A stretch of 64,000 nucleotides of DNA from Nonomuraea turcica (GCF_030718205.1 NZ_JAUZQF010000003.1:186001-250000); one strand, 5' to 3'; numbered from the stretch's first letter, positions 17,003-26,100 are shown. Numbers and translations: made by a program. Notes: generated from the sequence alone by a model not told the origin.

Positions 17003-17026
17003 CACCTCCATGATTGGTCGGAGGTG
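17003..17026 (-). promoter_or_regulatory. Inverted repeat that could hide the oxidase ribosome-binding site
   Basis: In the mRNA, CACCTCC (17026-17020) is complementary to GGAGGTG (17009-17003), with a 10-nt loop. The second arm is the Shine-Dalgarno sequence of the amino-acid oxidase gene. A 7-bp stem here could limit translation. Confidence 0.4.
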
Positions 17027-17130
17027 AGTCTGCGAGTGTTTTGTTGCCAGTGATCAGGTCGTGTGTTCTAAATGGGTTTCGGCACGGTCATCGGGGCGGG
17101 CGGGGAAAGGTGAGCTCAGTGCGGTTGCCC

Positions 17131-18078
17131 CTAGAGGGCGGCGATGACCCGTACGCGGTCGGCGACCACGCGCTTGCTGATGTCCGCGTTCGGGTTGAGC
17201 CAGTCGTGCGCGTGCGGGGCGCCGGGGTGGACGTGCAGCTCGCAGGAGATGCCCGCGGCCAGCAGCTTCCCGGCGTACACGATGCTCTCGTCGCGGAAGA
17301 TGTCCAGGTCGCCCACCTCGATGTAGGCAGGCGCCAGCCCGGCGAAGTCGCGCAGGCGGGCCGGCGCCGCCACCGGGGGCACCGACGGCGTGCCGAGCGC
17401 GTCGCCCAGCAGGGCCTTCCAGCCGGTGTAGTTGTTGTCGTAGGTCCACACCGCCATGGGCGCCAGCACCGGGTCGGGCTTGGTGTTGCGGTCGTCGAGC
17501 ATCGGGTAGATCAGGATCTGCCTGGCCAGCCGCACGCCGTTGTCGCGGGCCAGGATGGCCGCGGCCGCGCCGACGCCGCCACCGCCGCTGTCGCCCATCA
17601 GCGCGATGCGCGCGTGATCGACTCCCAGCTCGCCGGCGTGGTCGAACAGCCACCTGACCCCGGCGAAGGAGTCCTCGGCAGGCGTGGTGCCGGGGAACTC
17701 CGGCGCCAGGCGGTAGCCGACGGCGAGGAACGGAACCCCGGTGAGCTGGACGTAGTGCCGCACCAGCCGGTCGTAGTTGTCCAGCGACCCGCAGATCATG
17801 CCGCCGCCGTGGATGTAGACCACGGCGGCGCCGGTACGCGACCCGGCGTGGGTGTACCAGCGCATGGGGATGGCGGCGCCGTCCGTGGCGGTCGCGGTGC
17901 ACGGCGTCATGGTCACGTCGGGGGTGTCCGGCAGGGCGTCGAAGGCCATCTTCAACGTCTCGTCGATCATCGCCCGCAGGCCGATGGCGTCACCCCGCTC
18001 GGGCAGGGTGACGTCGGCCATGGTCTGCGCCTGGGCCATCAATACGGCCGCGATCTCCGGGTCAAGCGTCATCGTCAT
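17131..18078 (-). CDS. Alpha/beta hydrolase, HSL/esterase family
   Basis: A 315-residue hydrolase without signal peptide. The oxyanion-hole motif HGGG is in VVYIHGGGMICGS, the nucleophile serine in GDSGGGG, and the acid/histidine pair lies in the last 60 residues (DLDIFRDES, HPGAPHAHDW). This is the hormone-sensitive-lipase group, which hydrolyses esters of short or medium acids. The ATG at 18078 has AGGAGG 5 nt upstream. It overlaps the TetR-family gene by 17 bp and probably shares its promoter, so the regulator controls the esterase. Confidence 0.88.
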   Translation of the reverse strand: MTMTLDPEIAAVLMAQAQTMADVTLPERGDAIGLRAMIDETLKMAFDALPDTPDVTMTPCTATATDGAAIPMRWYTHAGSRTGAAVVYIHGGGMICGSLDNYDRLVRHYVQLTGVPFLAVGYRLAPEFPGTTPAEDSFAGVRWLFDHAGELGVDHARIALMGDSGGGGVGAAAAILARDNGVRLARQILIYPMLDDRNTKPDPVLAPMAVWTYDNNYTGWKALLGDALGTPSVPPVAAPARLRDFAGLAPAYIEVGDLDIFRDESIVYAGKLLAAGISCELHVHPGAPHAHDWLNPNADISKRVVADRVRVIAAL

Positions 18079-18835
18079 GGGTTCCTCCTGTGGGGGGTGG
18101 CGGAGCGGGGGGTGTCTGTGCGGCGATGTCGGCTGGGGTGGGGAGTGTCTGTGTGGCGATGTCGGCTTGGGTGGCGGGTGTTTGCGGGCCGACGTCGACC
18201 TGGAGCGCCGGCAGGGCGTTGCCGCTGCCGACCAGCCACGGCGGCATCAGCGCCGTGATCGCTTCGGCCAGCTCATGGGGACTGCACGGGTCGGGATCGG
18301 CCAGCCACTCCGACAGCACGGCCAGGACGCCGCCGATGACGAACGCTGCCGCCCGCCGGCTGTCGAGCCTCTCCGGGCGTCCTGGCACCGCCTCGATCGA
18401 CTGCTGGGTCTGGCGTACCAGCGCCTCGCGCAGCTCATCGCGGGCCGAGCCGTCGCCGGCCGCGGCCACCAGCGTCGCGTACAGGTGCCGATGCCCGGCG
18501 ATGTGCGCGAAGAAGGCGCCGTACGTCATCCGGGTGACGCTCGCGCCGGACAGGTCGTTGGCCCGCCGCATCGCGGTGTCCCGCTCGCCCAGCTCATCCA
18601 GCGCGGTGCGGACCGCGGCGATGCCGAGCTCCTCGATGGAGGTGAAGTGGCAGTAGAAGGCGCTGCGGCTCACCCCGGCTTCGCGCACGAGAGAGGCCAC
18701 GGTCGGCACCTGACCCGTGAGGGCGAGCTGGCGCTCGAACTCGGCCAGGAGTAAAGCGCGGGTCCGTTGTGCCCGAGGATCGGCCAGGTCGCCGGTGCGC
18801 ATGAACGCCGCCGGGGGAACTCCGGTGAGAGCCAT
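18062..18835 (-). CDS. TetR-family transcriptional regulator with repetitive C-terminal tail
   Basis: A 257-residue regulator. The HTH covers about residues 25-65 (VPTVASLVREAGVSRSAFYCHF), and a helical ligand-binding domain follows. After about residue 200 the chain becomes low-complexity: three 11-residue units with ADIAxQT cores, then PPAPPPP. Typical TetR proteins end near residue 200, so the tail is an addition. The ATG at 18835 is used because the protein starts to look coded there and the twin operators lie just beyond it. It overlaps the esterase start by 17 bp. Confidence 0.85.
   Translation of the reverse strand: MALTGVPPAAFMRTGDLADPRAQRTRALLLAEFERQLALTGQVPTVASLVREAGVSRSAFYCHFTSIEELGIAAVRTALDELGERDTAMRRANDLSGASVTRMTYGAFFAHIAGHRHLYATLVAAAGDGSARDELREALVRQTQQSIEAVPGRPERLDSRRAAAFVIGGVLAVLSEWLADPDPCSPHELAEAITALMPPWLVGSGNALPALQVDVGPQTPATQADIATQTLPTPADIAAQTPPAPPPPTGGTHDDDA
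18112..18210 (-). repeat. Three in-frame 33-bp tandem repeats
   Basis: Units begin at 18112, 18145 and 18178 (plus-strand GTGTCTGTG, GTGTCTGTG, GTGTTTGCG), a strict 33-bp period that adds 11 residues each to the TetR protein tail. The first two units are nearly identical and the third has diverged. Confidence 0.85.
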
Positions 18836-18856
18836 GCCGGACACTCTAGAAAGGTA

Positions 18857-18893
18857 TCGGACACATGTCCAGTACTTGTCGGACACATGTCCA
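18857..18893. promoter_or_regulatory. Twin palindromic operators upstream of the TetR/esterase genes
   Basis: The 15-mer TCGGACACATGTCCA occurs exactly twice, at 18857-18871 and 18879-18893, 22 bp apart (about two helical turns). Each contains GGACA-CA-TGTCC, a 5-bp dyad with a 2-bp centre. They lie 22 bp upstream of the tetR start, as expected for an autoregulated repressor binding as two dimers. Confidence 0.75.
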
Positions 18894-19292
18894 TGAGATC
18901 TGATACCGCAGGTCGACACCCACTCCGGTGTCCAGATGGGCGTGCCGGATTTGCCGGCGCCGATGCGGCCATGGGTGGCACCGTGAGTCATCGCCGAGAG
19001 CAGCCTCCACGTCGCGCGCCGGCTCCACCTCGCCGCCTTCGGGCGGATCGCCGCAGTGTAGTTATCGGTCTCTATCGGGAGTGCGCTCGAGCAGGCGTCA
19101 GCGGGGCAGGGTGGTAAGAGGGTGGACATATTCGACCGCGACCTGTGGCCCATACCCGTGCGGCTAGCTGCGAAAACGCGGCTATGTCGGCCATGCATCT
19201 ATGTAACGCCTAGGTAACGTATTCTTGTCGGTCGGCTAACTTCCGGCCTAATCTCCAGGAGAACGGTTTCTATCTAGCCCGAAAGCACCCCC
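18894..19292. other. Intergenic region before the 1492-residue glycosidase-like gene
   Basis: About 400 bp without a convincing gene. Near the downstream end are two GTAACG repeats (19203 and 19214 region) followed by TATTCT, a possible -10. GGTAACGTATTC at 19213-19224 matches the LacI-type site GACAACGTTTTC found at 26 kb in 9 of 12 positions. An AGGAG at 19257-19261 is too far from the start to serve it. Confidence 0.4.
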
Positions 19293-22200
19293 ATGCGCCT
19301 ACGGCACCCTTTACGCGGCCTCCTGGCCGCGATCCTGCTGCTGCCCTTTCATGTCCCGGCACCCGCCGCGGCCACAACCACCGCCCCGTTGCCCGCCGGA
19401 TACGTGGACGTGGTCACGTTCGGCGACACCGCGTCCGAGAGCGCGCACGCGCTGCAGGCGGCGTCCACCGCGGTGGTGGACGGGGCCCTGGGAGAGCCGG
19501 CCAGGGTCGCCAAGCCGACCGACCCGCCGAGCGTGAAGGGTGGTGAGCTGCGGTTCAGGGTGGCGGTCGACCCGGTCGCGCAGAACTACTTCACGCTGAA
19601 GTTCTGGGGCGGCGACGTCTCGCCGTACAAGACGATCGCCTACATCAACGGCGAGCAGATCGGCTACCGCCGCTCCGGCGACTACGAAGCGATCAATCTC
19701 GGCTCCAGCAGACCGCTGCCCGGCCGGTTCTCCTACAACACGATCATGTTGCCGCTGGAGCACACGCGGGGCCGGCGGGTGGCGGAGATGACCGTCAGGA
19801 CCTATGACGGCGGGTTCAGCCAGCCGGTGACCGCCGACTCGCGCGGCTACTACAAGGCCTACACGCACACCACCGCTCACCTGGACGTCTCCGGGGAGAA
19901 GCAGGGGACCGACGCTCCGGACACCACGCCCGCGGATGGTTCGTCCGACGCCGAGAAGCAGGCGCTGGTCGATCGTTACCGCAAGAGCCAGATCGATCTG
20001 TTCAACCAGTACAGCACGCAGCTCGACGCCTCGCCGGGCGCCAAGTTGTCGATCGTCCGCTACCAGGAGGACCTGCGCTTCTACGCCTCGGCGCTGCTGG
20101 AGCCGTGGGTGCCGGCGAACACGCCCGAGCCCAGGAAGGCGGCGCTGCGTCGGCTGTTCAAGGCCATCGACAACCACGTCAAGGACTACTACGCCAACAC
20201 CCGGCTGCTGCTGCGGGGCGGCCACCAGGGTGACTGGGGCGGCTACTACGGGGCACTCGGCGAGGCCCTCTACATCGTGGAGAACCTGATCCCCGAGGTC
20301 TACGGCACGCAGGAGTTCGCGGCGTTCCTGGACGAGCCCTTCGTCACCGGCACGCAGGACGGGCCGTCCTCGCTCAAGGGCGTGGACTGGGACGGCGGGG
20401 AGTTGTCCCGGCGCGAGGCGTACGAGCGGGTGCTCAAGGCCAACTTCGACTTCGCCCGGGCCCGCCTGTCCTACATCTACAACCAGGTCATGTACACCTA
20501 CGAGGGCGCGTGGGAGGCGCACGAAGGCCTGCGGGTCATCGGGTCGCGGTTCTACGAGGGCAAGGCCAGGAGCCACCGGATCCTGCTGGAGTCGCTCGGC
20601 GCCGAGCCCTTCCTCGGTGAAGAGGTGCTGGTGGGGCCTGACGGCAAGGACCTGGACCTCTACCACTCGCTCTTCTACCACGATCAGACCGCCCGCTTCA
20701 CCGACGACTTCGCGCAGATCGTCGCGAAGGGCCTGGCCAAGTCGAAGCTGGACGCGAAGGGCGAGGTGGTGCGCCGGCTGCCGTACGGCGAGCACTACAC
20801 CGGCATGACCAAAGCGGGCTTGACCAGGGAGAACACCTTCGTCGCCAACTACGGCGAGGCCACCAACTACCTGCCGGAGTGGTTCTTCCGCACCTGGGGG
20901 CACAAGGGCGACGAGAAGCTCAACGACGAGATACTCAAGCTGGCGCTGAAGAACCTGCACGCCCGCGGCTACACCCGCTACACCGGCGTCGACACGGTCG
21001 GCAAGCGCGTGGCCCTGGCCGAGATGGTCGTCGACGAGCGCAACGCGAGCTACCCCGGCTGGCCGGCCTACGCCCTGCGCAACACCGAGGGCCGCACGAT
21101 GGAGTACGTCACGCTCGACAAGCACATGGCCGAGCACGCCGAGCGTTACGCGGGCGCGGAGTGGGAGCCGTACCGGCGCTACGCGAACGAGGCGGTCGGA
21201 TTCGTCCAGCAGCAGCTCGCCGACAACCAGTACTTCAACACGTTCTCCTCCGTGGAGGCCAAGCGGAAGTACGACCTGTGGCTGCCCGAGACCTACGCCT
21301 ACCTGCGCGGCAGGCCCGCGGCCGGGGTCGTGCTCCCGCAGACGGACTTCGCCGCGTACACGTCCGAGCAGCTCGCCGCGCTGGGCGTCAATCCGGCCCG
21401 CTACGAGCGGTTCGCCTTCGCGGACGTGGACAACATGTTCGTCTCCCTCCGCGACGGCGACACCAGGATCTTCGGCTCGCTGTTCGAACGGCAGCGCGGC
21501 GTCGCCGGCAACGGCCGGCTACACGTCCTGCACCAGGACCACCACGCCATCGTGCAGGTCGCCACGGACACCCAGTTCACCTTCCGCGACTACAACCTGC
21601 GGATGGACAACATCGACGTCGACTTCATGGAGGACCAGCAGAAGGGTGACGGCGGGCTGCCCCAGGCCCTGGCCGGCGAGATCCTGCCCGCCGCCCACCA
21701 GCCGGGCGTCGGCACCGTGCGGCGGGAGAACTACGAGTTCGACACCCCCTACTCCGGCTACGCCGACTTCCTGACCGCCCGCTACGGGAGCTACCTGTTC
21801 GCGTTCAACACCACCAGGGACGTCTACGGGAACGAGCGGTCGTTCACCCTGGACGTGCCCGGCGACGCGGTGGACCTGGTGTCCGGCAAGCAGGTGGCCA
21901 AGGGCGCGGTGAGCGTGTCACCCGAGACCGCGATGGTGCTGAAGCTGGACTCGGCCGAGCGGCCAAGGCCGCACCACGTGGACTTCGTGCAGGCGCTGCG
22001 CGACCGCGACGGCGTCACCCTCACCTGGAAGCCCGCCGCCGGCGCGGAGTCGTACACGATCAGGCGCGACGGCAAGGTGATCGCCACCGGCGTCCGCGGC
22101 ACGACGTTCCCGGCTGACAAACAGGGCGTCTACACCGTGACCGGGGTGGATCGGTACGGCGAAGGGTGGGCGTCGCAGGCCGTCGAGCCGCCCGCCGAGC

Positions 22201-23771
22201 CGGTCGATCGCATCGGCGAGATCACGGGCCACGTCAAGGCGAGCAAGCAGCGCGTCGAGCTCACCGGCGGCAACGGCAAGGGGCTCGGCGAAGGCGACGA
22301 CTACTACCTGGACAAGCGCGATATCCAGGACACCCTGCTGTTCTCCAACGAGGTGCTCACCGGCAGCGGCTCGGTCAGCGCCAGGATCGAGCAGGCGCAG
22401 GGGCCGGCCAGCGGGGTCATGCTCCGGGCCGACGCCCGCTACATCTACTTCGGCGCCGACGCCGAAGGCCGGCTCGTCCTGCAGAACCGTACCCGCGACT
22501 CCCGCCACGACTGGCAGGACGACCGGCGCAGCCCCATTAACCCCGACATCCAGGGCTACACCGCGGCCGAGTACCCGTTCGTCAAGCTGGTGCGCGACGC
22601 CGACGCCCACATCGTGCGGGCGTGGGCGAGCAAAGACGGCCGGTCGTGGTCGTTCGTGGCCGAGCTGTTCACTCCCTTCCCCGAAGGCGTGTACGCCGGG
22701 GTCGTGGCGGCCACCGCGGCCACGTTCACCGACGTCACGGTCTCGCCCGACCGCGACGGCACCCTGTACGCCCGGGTGGAGCGGGTCAGGGACCAGGTGA
22801 CGCTGCACTGGAGCAAGCCGGACACCGCCGCCCGGTTCATGGTCTACCGCAAGGACGGCGCGGCCGCCGCCTGGCGCCCGATCCTGTCCAACGCGCTGAC
22901 CTTCTCCTTCACCGACGAGCCGCTGCGGCACGGCACCCGCTTCTACCGGATCACGACGATCGGCGCGGACGGCGTCGAGCGACCGGGCACGGGCCTGCTC
23001 ATGGCCACGGCCGAGCCGCTCGCCGCGGTGATCGCCGAGGCGGAGAAGCTGCCCGCGGCCGACTACACCAAGGGCAGCCACTACCTGCTGACCAAGGCGA
23101 TCGCCGAGGCCAAGGCGGGCGGCGATGAGGACGAGCTGATCGACCGGCTCTACGCCGCCGTCGAGCAACTCGTGCCCATCGGTGCGTTGCTGCAGAAGGT
23201 GACCGTCGAGCCGTCCATGGTGGAGGCGTCCACCGAGGCGTGGGGAGGCGGCGGCACCAAGGCCCAGAACGGCTGGCGCGCCTTCGACGGAGACCTCGCC
23301 ACCGCCACCGACACGACCACGTCGTCGGGCTGGATCGACGTGCGCCTGCCGAAGGCCGTGGCCCTGGACGCCCTCCGCTACCACCCCCGGGTCACGCACG
23401 TCACCAGGCTGAACGGGGCCGTGTTGAGGGCATCCCCCGACGGCGGCGCCACCTGGACCGACCTGCACACGGTGAGCGGGGTCGCCGCCGCGCAGTGGTA
23501 CACGGTCGCCATCCCGCGGACCGCCGCCTACCCGTGGCTGCGCCTCGCCTTCCCGACCGGCAACACGAACGTGGCCGAGATCGAGTTCCTGTCCATGACC
23601 GACGACCGTACCCTGCTCGACCTGCTCGTCGAGGAGGCCGAGGCCATCGACCCGAGCCGGCGCACCGCCGAGCTGACCGCCGCACTCGAGCACGCCCGCT
23701 CCGACCTGGCCGGCCAGGACCAGATCGACGCGGCGGCCGAGCGGCTGCGCGTCGCGCTCGCGAACCTGTGA
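19293..23771 (+). CDS. Large exported multidomain protein, probable polysaccharide-active enzyme of unknown family
   Basis: A 1492-residue secreted protein with a signal peptide ending near PAPAAA. Reading on: an N-terminal beta domain (about 35-205), a helical core of unknown family (about 210-660), a beta region, an FN3-like domain (about 889-968), a DUF1349/concanavalin-like beta-sandwich (about 972-1152), a second FN3 (about 1156-1240), a FIVAR-like helical module (about 1241-1297), an F5/8C (CBM32-like) sugar-binding domain (about 1302-1435) and a second FIVAR-like module to the end. The core has conspicuous GGHQGDWGGYYG and NTEGRTMEYV segments, but I do not recognise the family. The accessory domains and neighbours argue for a lyase or hydrolase on a complex glycan. 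Codon 7 is TTA. The start has no good ribosome-binding site. Confidence 0.75.
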   Translation: MRLRHPLRGLLAAILLLPFHVPAPAAATTTAPLPAGYVDVVTFGDTASESAHALQAASTAVVDGALGEPARVAKPTDPPSVKGGELRFRVAVDPVAQNYFTLKFWGGDVSPYKTIAYINGEQIGYRRSGDYEAINLGSSRPLPGRFSYNTIMLPLEHTRGRRVAEMTVRTYDGGFSQPVTADSRGYYKAYTHTTAHLDVSGEKQGTDAPDTTPADGSSDAEKQALVDRYRKSQIDLFNQYSTQLDASPGAKLSIVRYQEDLRFYASALLEPWVPANTPEPRKAALRRLFKAIDNHVKDYYANTRLLLRGGHQGDWGGYYGALGEALYIVENLIPEVYGTQEFAAFLDEPFVTGTQDGPSSLKGVDWDGGELSRREAYERVLKANFDFARARLSYIYNQVMYTYEGAWEAHEGLRVIGSRFYEGKARSHRILLESLGAEPFLGEEVLVGPDGKDLDLYHSLFYHDQTARFTDDFAQIVAKGLAKSKLDAKGEVVRRLPYGEHYTGMTKAGLTRENTFVANYGEATNYLPEWFFRTWGHKGDEKLNDEILKLALKNLHARGYTRYTGVDTVGKRVALAEMVVDERNASYPGWPAYALRNTEGRTMEYVTLDKHMAEHAERYAGAEWEPYRRYANEAVGFVQQQLADNQYFNTFSSVEAKRKYDLWLPETYAYLRGRPAAGVVLPQTDFAAYTSEQLAALGVNPARYERFAFADVDNMFVSLRDGDTRIFGSLFERQRGVAGNGRLHVLHQDHHAIVQVATDTQFTFRDYNLRMDNIDVDFMEDQQKGDGGLPQALAGEILPAAHQPGVGTVRRENYEFDTPYSGYADFLTARYGSYLFAFNTTRDVYGNERSFTLDVPGDAVDLVSGKQVAKGAVSVSPETAMVLKLDSAERPRPHHVDFVQALRDRDGVTLTWKPAAGAESYTIRRDGKVIATGVRGTTFPADKQGVYTVTGVDRYGEGWASQAVEPPAEPVDRIGEITGHVKASKQRVELTGGNGKGLGEGDDYYLDKRDIQDTLLFSNEVLTGSGSVSARIEQAQGPASGVMLRADARYIYFGADAEGRLVLQNRTRDSRHDWQDDRRSPINPDIQGYTAAEYPFVKLVRDADAHIVRAWASKDGRSWSFVAELFTPFPEGVYAGVVAATAATFTDVTVSPDRDGTLYARVERVRDQVTLHWSKPDTAARFMVYRKDGAAAAWRPILSNALTFSFTDEPLRHGTRFYRITTIGADGVERPGTGLLMATAEPLAAVIAEAEKLPAADYTKGSHYLLTKAIAEAKAGGDEDELIDRLYAAVEQLVPIGALLQKVTVEPSMVEASTEAWGGGGTKAQNGWRAFDGDLATATDTTTSSGWIDVRLPKAVALDALRYHPRVTHVTRLNGAVLRASPDGGATWTDLHTVSGVAAAQWYTVAIPRTAAYPWLRLAFPTGNTNVAEIEFLSMTDDRTLLDLLVEEAEAIDPSRRTAELTAALEHARSDLAGQDQIDAAAERLRVALANL

Positions 23772-23777
23772 TCCACC

Positions 23778-23808
23778 GGCGGTACGGCCCGCTCCGGGCC
23801 GTACCGCC
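23778..23808. terminator. Perfect 14-bp hairpin terminator
   Basis: GGCGGTACGGCCCG (23778-23791) pairs fully with CGGGCCGTACCGCC (23795-23808) around a CTC loop, starting 7 bp after the stop of the 1492-residue gene. No T-tract follows. Confidence 0.75.
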
Positions 23809-23848
23809 ACTCCACACCCCTAAGGAGCACGTCCGAAGGAGAGAGATC

Positions 23849-25498
23849 ATGTCCGCTCGCACGCCCCACATCAGCCGCCGGACAGCGCTCAAGACGGGGC
23901 TCGCCGCCGGTGTCGGCGCGGCCCTGCTCACCCGCGCCGAGCCCGCCGCCGCGGCCACCCACCCCGGCCTGCTGCACACGCAAGCCGACTTCGACCGTAT
24001 GCGGGCCCAGGTCAACGCCGGCGCCCAGCCGTGGAAGGCGGGCTGGGACCGGCTCGTGGCCAACGCCCACTCCCAGAGCACCTGGACGCCCCGCCCCACC
24101 GCGACGATCATCCGGGGCGGGGACGGCCAGAACTACCCGCAGCTCTACAACGACATCCACGCCGCCTACCAGAACGCGCTGCGCTGGAAGATCAGCGGCA
24201 GCACGGCGCACGGCAACAAGGCCCGCGACATCCTCAACGCCTGGTCGGGAACGCTCACCACGATCACCGGCAACGCCGACAGGTTCCTGGCCGCGGGCAT
24301 CTACGGCTACCAGTTCGCCAACGTCGGCGAGATCATGCGCGGATACAGCGGCTTCGACCTGGCCCGCTTCCAGCGCATGATGCTCAACGTCTTCTACCCG
24401 CTCAACGACTCCTTCCTGCGCAACCACAACGACGCCTGCATCACCAACTACTGGGCCAACTGGGACCTGTGCACCATGAACTCGGTTCTGGCCATCGGCG
24501 TGCTGTGCGACCGGCAGGACCTCATCGACCGGGCGGTCACGTACTTCAGGACCGGCGCGGGCAACGGCTCGATCATGCACGCCATGCCGTTCCTGCACAG
24601 CGGCGGTCTCGCGCAGTGGCAGGAGAGCGGGCGCGACCAGGGCCACACCGTGATGGGCGTCGGCCAGATGGGCGCCTTCTGCGAGATGGCCTGGAACCAG
24701 GGCATCGACCTGTACGGCTACGCCGACAACCGGTTCATGAAGGCGTGCGAGTACATTGCCAAGTACAACCTGGGGGAGGACGTCCCGTTCACCGCCTACA
24801 CCTGGGGCACCGGCCAGAACTGCGCCCAGCAGACGCACACCGTCATCTCCTCGGCGGGCCGCGGCCACGTGCGCCCCGTCTGGGAGACGGTCTACAACCA
24901 CTACGCGGTCAGGCGCGGCCTGCCCATGCCCTACGCGGCCTCGTTCGTCGCCCAGCTGCGGCCCGAAGGCGGCGGCGGTGACTACGGGACCACCAGCGGC
25001 GGCTTCGACCAGCTCGGGTTCGGCACGCTCACGCACGCGAGAGCCGCCGGCGCCGCCACCCTCCCGACGGGGACGACGCGATCATTACGGTCGGTCAACT
25101 ATCCGGCCCGCTTCATCAGGCACCAGAACTACCTCGGCTACCTGCACGAGGTGAGCGCCTCCAGCGACGCCCAGACCCGGCAGGACGCCACCTTCACCCT
25201 CGTGCCCGGCCTGGCCGCGCCGAACGGCTACTCCTTGCGCGCGGCCAACGGGCAATATCTGCGCCACTACGACTTCCGGGTGCGCCTGGCCGCCGACGAC
25301 GGGACGGCCACATTCAAGAGCGACGCCACCTTCTACGCCGTCCCCGGCGTCACGAGCGGCTCGGTGCGCCTCGAATCGAGCAACTACCCCGGCCGCTACC
25401 TGCGGCACCGCAACTACGAGCTCTGGGTGGACGCCGACGACGGCACGAGCGGCTTCCGCGACGACAGCTCCTTCACGGCCGTCACCGCCTGGGCCTGA
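23849..25498 (+). CDS. Exported alginate-lyase-family protein with CBM42 (AbfB) domain
   Basis: A 549-residue enzyme with a Tat signal (SRRTALKTGLAAG). The first 380 residues after it form an alginate-lyase-type (alpha/alpha) barrel, with LLHTQADFDRMRAQV, NDACITNYWANWDLCTMNS and an Asn/His/Tyr-rich cleft. The last 140 residues are a CBM42/AbfB beta-trefoil: repeats of the type SVNYPARFIRHQNYLGYL, ANGQYLRHYDFRVRL and SSNYPGRYLRHRNYELWV, which bind arabinofuranose side chains. The lyase plus arabinose binder suggests a uronic-acid polymer bearing arabinose rather than alginate itself. A TTA codon (25085-25087) sits exactly in the linker between the domains. GAAGGAGAG precedes the ATG. Confidence 0.85.
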   Translation: MSARTPHISRRTALKTGLAAGVGAALLTRAEPAAAATHPGLLHTQADFDRMRAQVNAGAQPWKAGWDRLVANAHSQSTWTPRPTATIIRGGDGQNYPQLYNDIHAAYQNALRWKISGSTAHGNKARDILNAWSGTLTTITGNADRFLAAGIYGYQFANVGEIMRGYSGFDLARFQRMMLNVFYPLNDSFLRNHNDACITNYWANWDLCTMNSVLAIGVLCDRQDLIDRAVTYFRTGAGNGSIMHAMPFLHSGGLAQWQESGRDQGHTVMGVGQMGAFCEMAWNQGIDLYGYADNRFMKACEYIAKYNLGEDVPFTAYTWGTGQNCAQQTHTVISSAGRGHVRPVWETVYNHYAVRRGLPMPYAASFVAQLRPEGGGGDYGTTSGGFDQLGFGTLTHARAAGAATLPTGTTRSLRSVNYPARFIRHQNYLGYLHEVSASSDAQTRQDATFTLVPGLAAPNGYSLRAANGQYLRHYDFRVRLAADDGTATFKSDATFYAVPGVTSGSVRLESSNYPGRYLRHRNYELWVDADDGTSGFRDDSSFTAVTAWA

Positions 25499-26002
25499 CC
25501 GGTTCGCGGGCGGGTGGCGCGACGGACTGGCGCACCACGACGTGGGTGCCGAACACGACGTGCTGCTCCGAGCCGCTGCGCGCCCGCCCCTCCTTCAGCT
25601 CCAACGCCAGCCGCACGGCGCTGCGGCCCAGCTCCTCGTACGGCACGCGTACAGTGGTCAGCTGCGGCCGCAGGTCCGTCTCCAGCGGTATGTCGTCGTA
25701 GCCACGAGCGAGATGTCCTCGGGCACGCTCAGGCCCGCCTCGAAGATCGCCGCCATGGCGCCGCCCGCGACGTCGACAGGCACGCCGTTGTCCTCCAGCG
25801 CCCGCCGGTATCCCGCGAGCCTGCCCGCGGTCGTGGTGAACGCGGGCGGCCCGCCTCCTGCTCGGCGCCGTGCACGGCGGCGGCGAAGGCGGGCCCGCGC
25901 ACGTCGTTGATGATGAACGCCACCGTCTGGGTGCTGCCCGCCACCAGCGCCCGGGCATGCGTGTTCGCGACGTAGTTGAGCTCCTTGACGGCCCATTGCA
26001 CC
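25482..26002 (-). pseudogene. Decayed LacI-family repressor gene
   Basis: Recognisable LacI pieces lie in three frames. About 26002-25850 encodes VQWAVKELNYVANTHARALVAGSTQTVAFIINDVRGPAF, the hinge and start of the sugar-binding domain. About 25845-25702 encodes TTTAGRLAGYRRALEDNGV to VPEDISLV. About 25700-25482 encodes YDDIPLETDLRPQLTTVRVPYEELGRSAV. The N-terminal HTH is gone and roughly 100 residues are missing between the first two pieces. The second shift is explained by loss of one G at about 25701-25703 (GTGGCTAC for GTGGGCTAC). The gene therefore cannot make a working repressor. Its 3' end overlaps the alginate lyase gene by 17 bp. Confidence 0.85.
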
Positions 26003-26031
26003 GCTGCCGGGTGGCGTGCGCCCGCAGTATA

Positions 26032-26043
26032 GACAACGTTTTC
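26032..26043. promoter_or_regulatory. LacI-type operator, copy 1
   Basis: GACAACGTTTTC is a near-perfect dyad around a central CG (GACAAC versus GAAAAC), the form of LacI/GalR-family sites. It lies at the ruined 5' end of the lacI pseudogene. Confidence 0.6.
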
Positions 26044-26088
26044 TACTGTGGGCGGGAACGGGGCGGCTCGTGCTGCCGCACCGATCCA

Positions 26089-26100
26089 GACAACGTTTTC
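26089..26100. promoter_or_regulatory. LacI-type operator, copy 2
   Basis: An identical GACAACGTTTTC, 57 bp from the first copy and preceded in both by CA/TA-AGA-like sequence. Paired sites like these allow looping by a tetrameric repressor. Confidence 0.6.

Noticed and set aside
18112..18210. Short regular repeats as a CRISPR array
   Set aside because: Three units with a 33-bp period and no unique spacers, all in frame in the tetR gene; no cas genes nearby.
18767..19117. Possible small plus-strand gene between tetR and the 1492-residue gene
   Set aside because: No ribosome-binding site, no family resemblance, and it crosses the twin operators and the start of the tetR gene.
25514..25975. 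Plus-strand frames over the lacI remnant
   Set aside because: The minus strand there shows unmistakable LacI segments in three frames; the plus frames are shadows.
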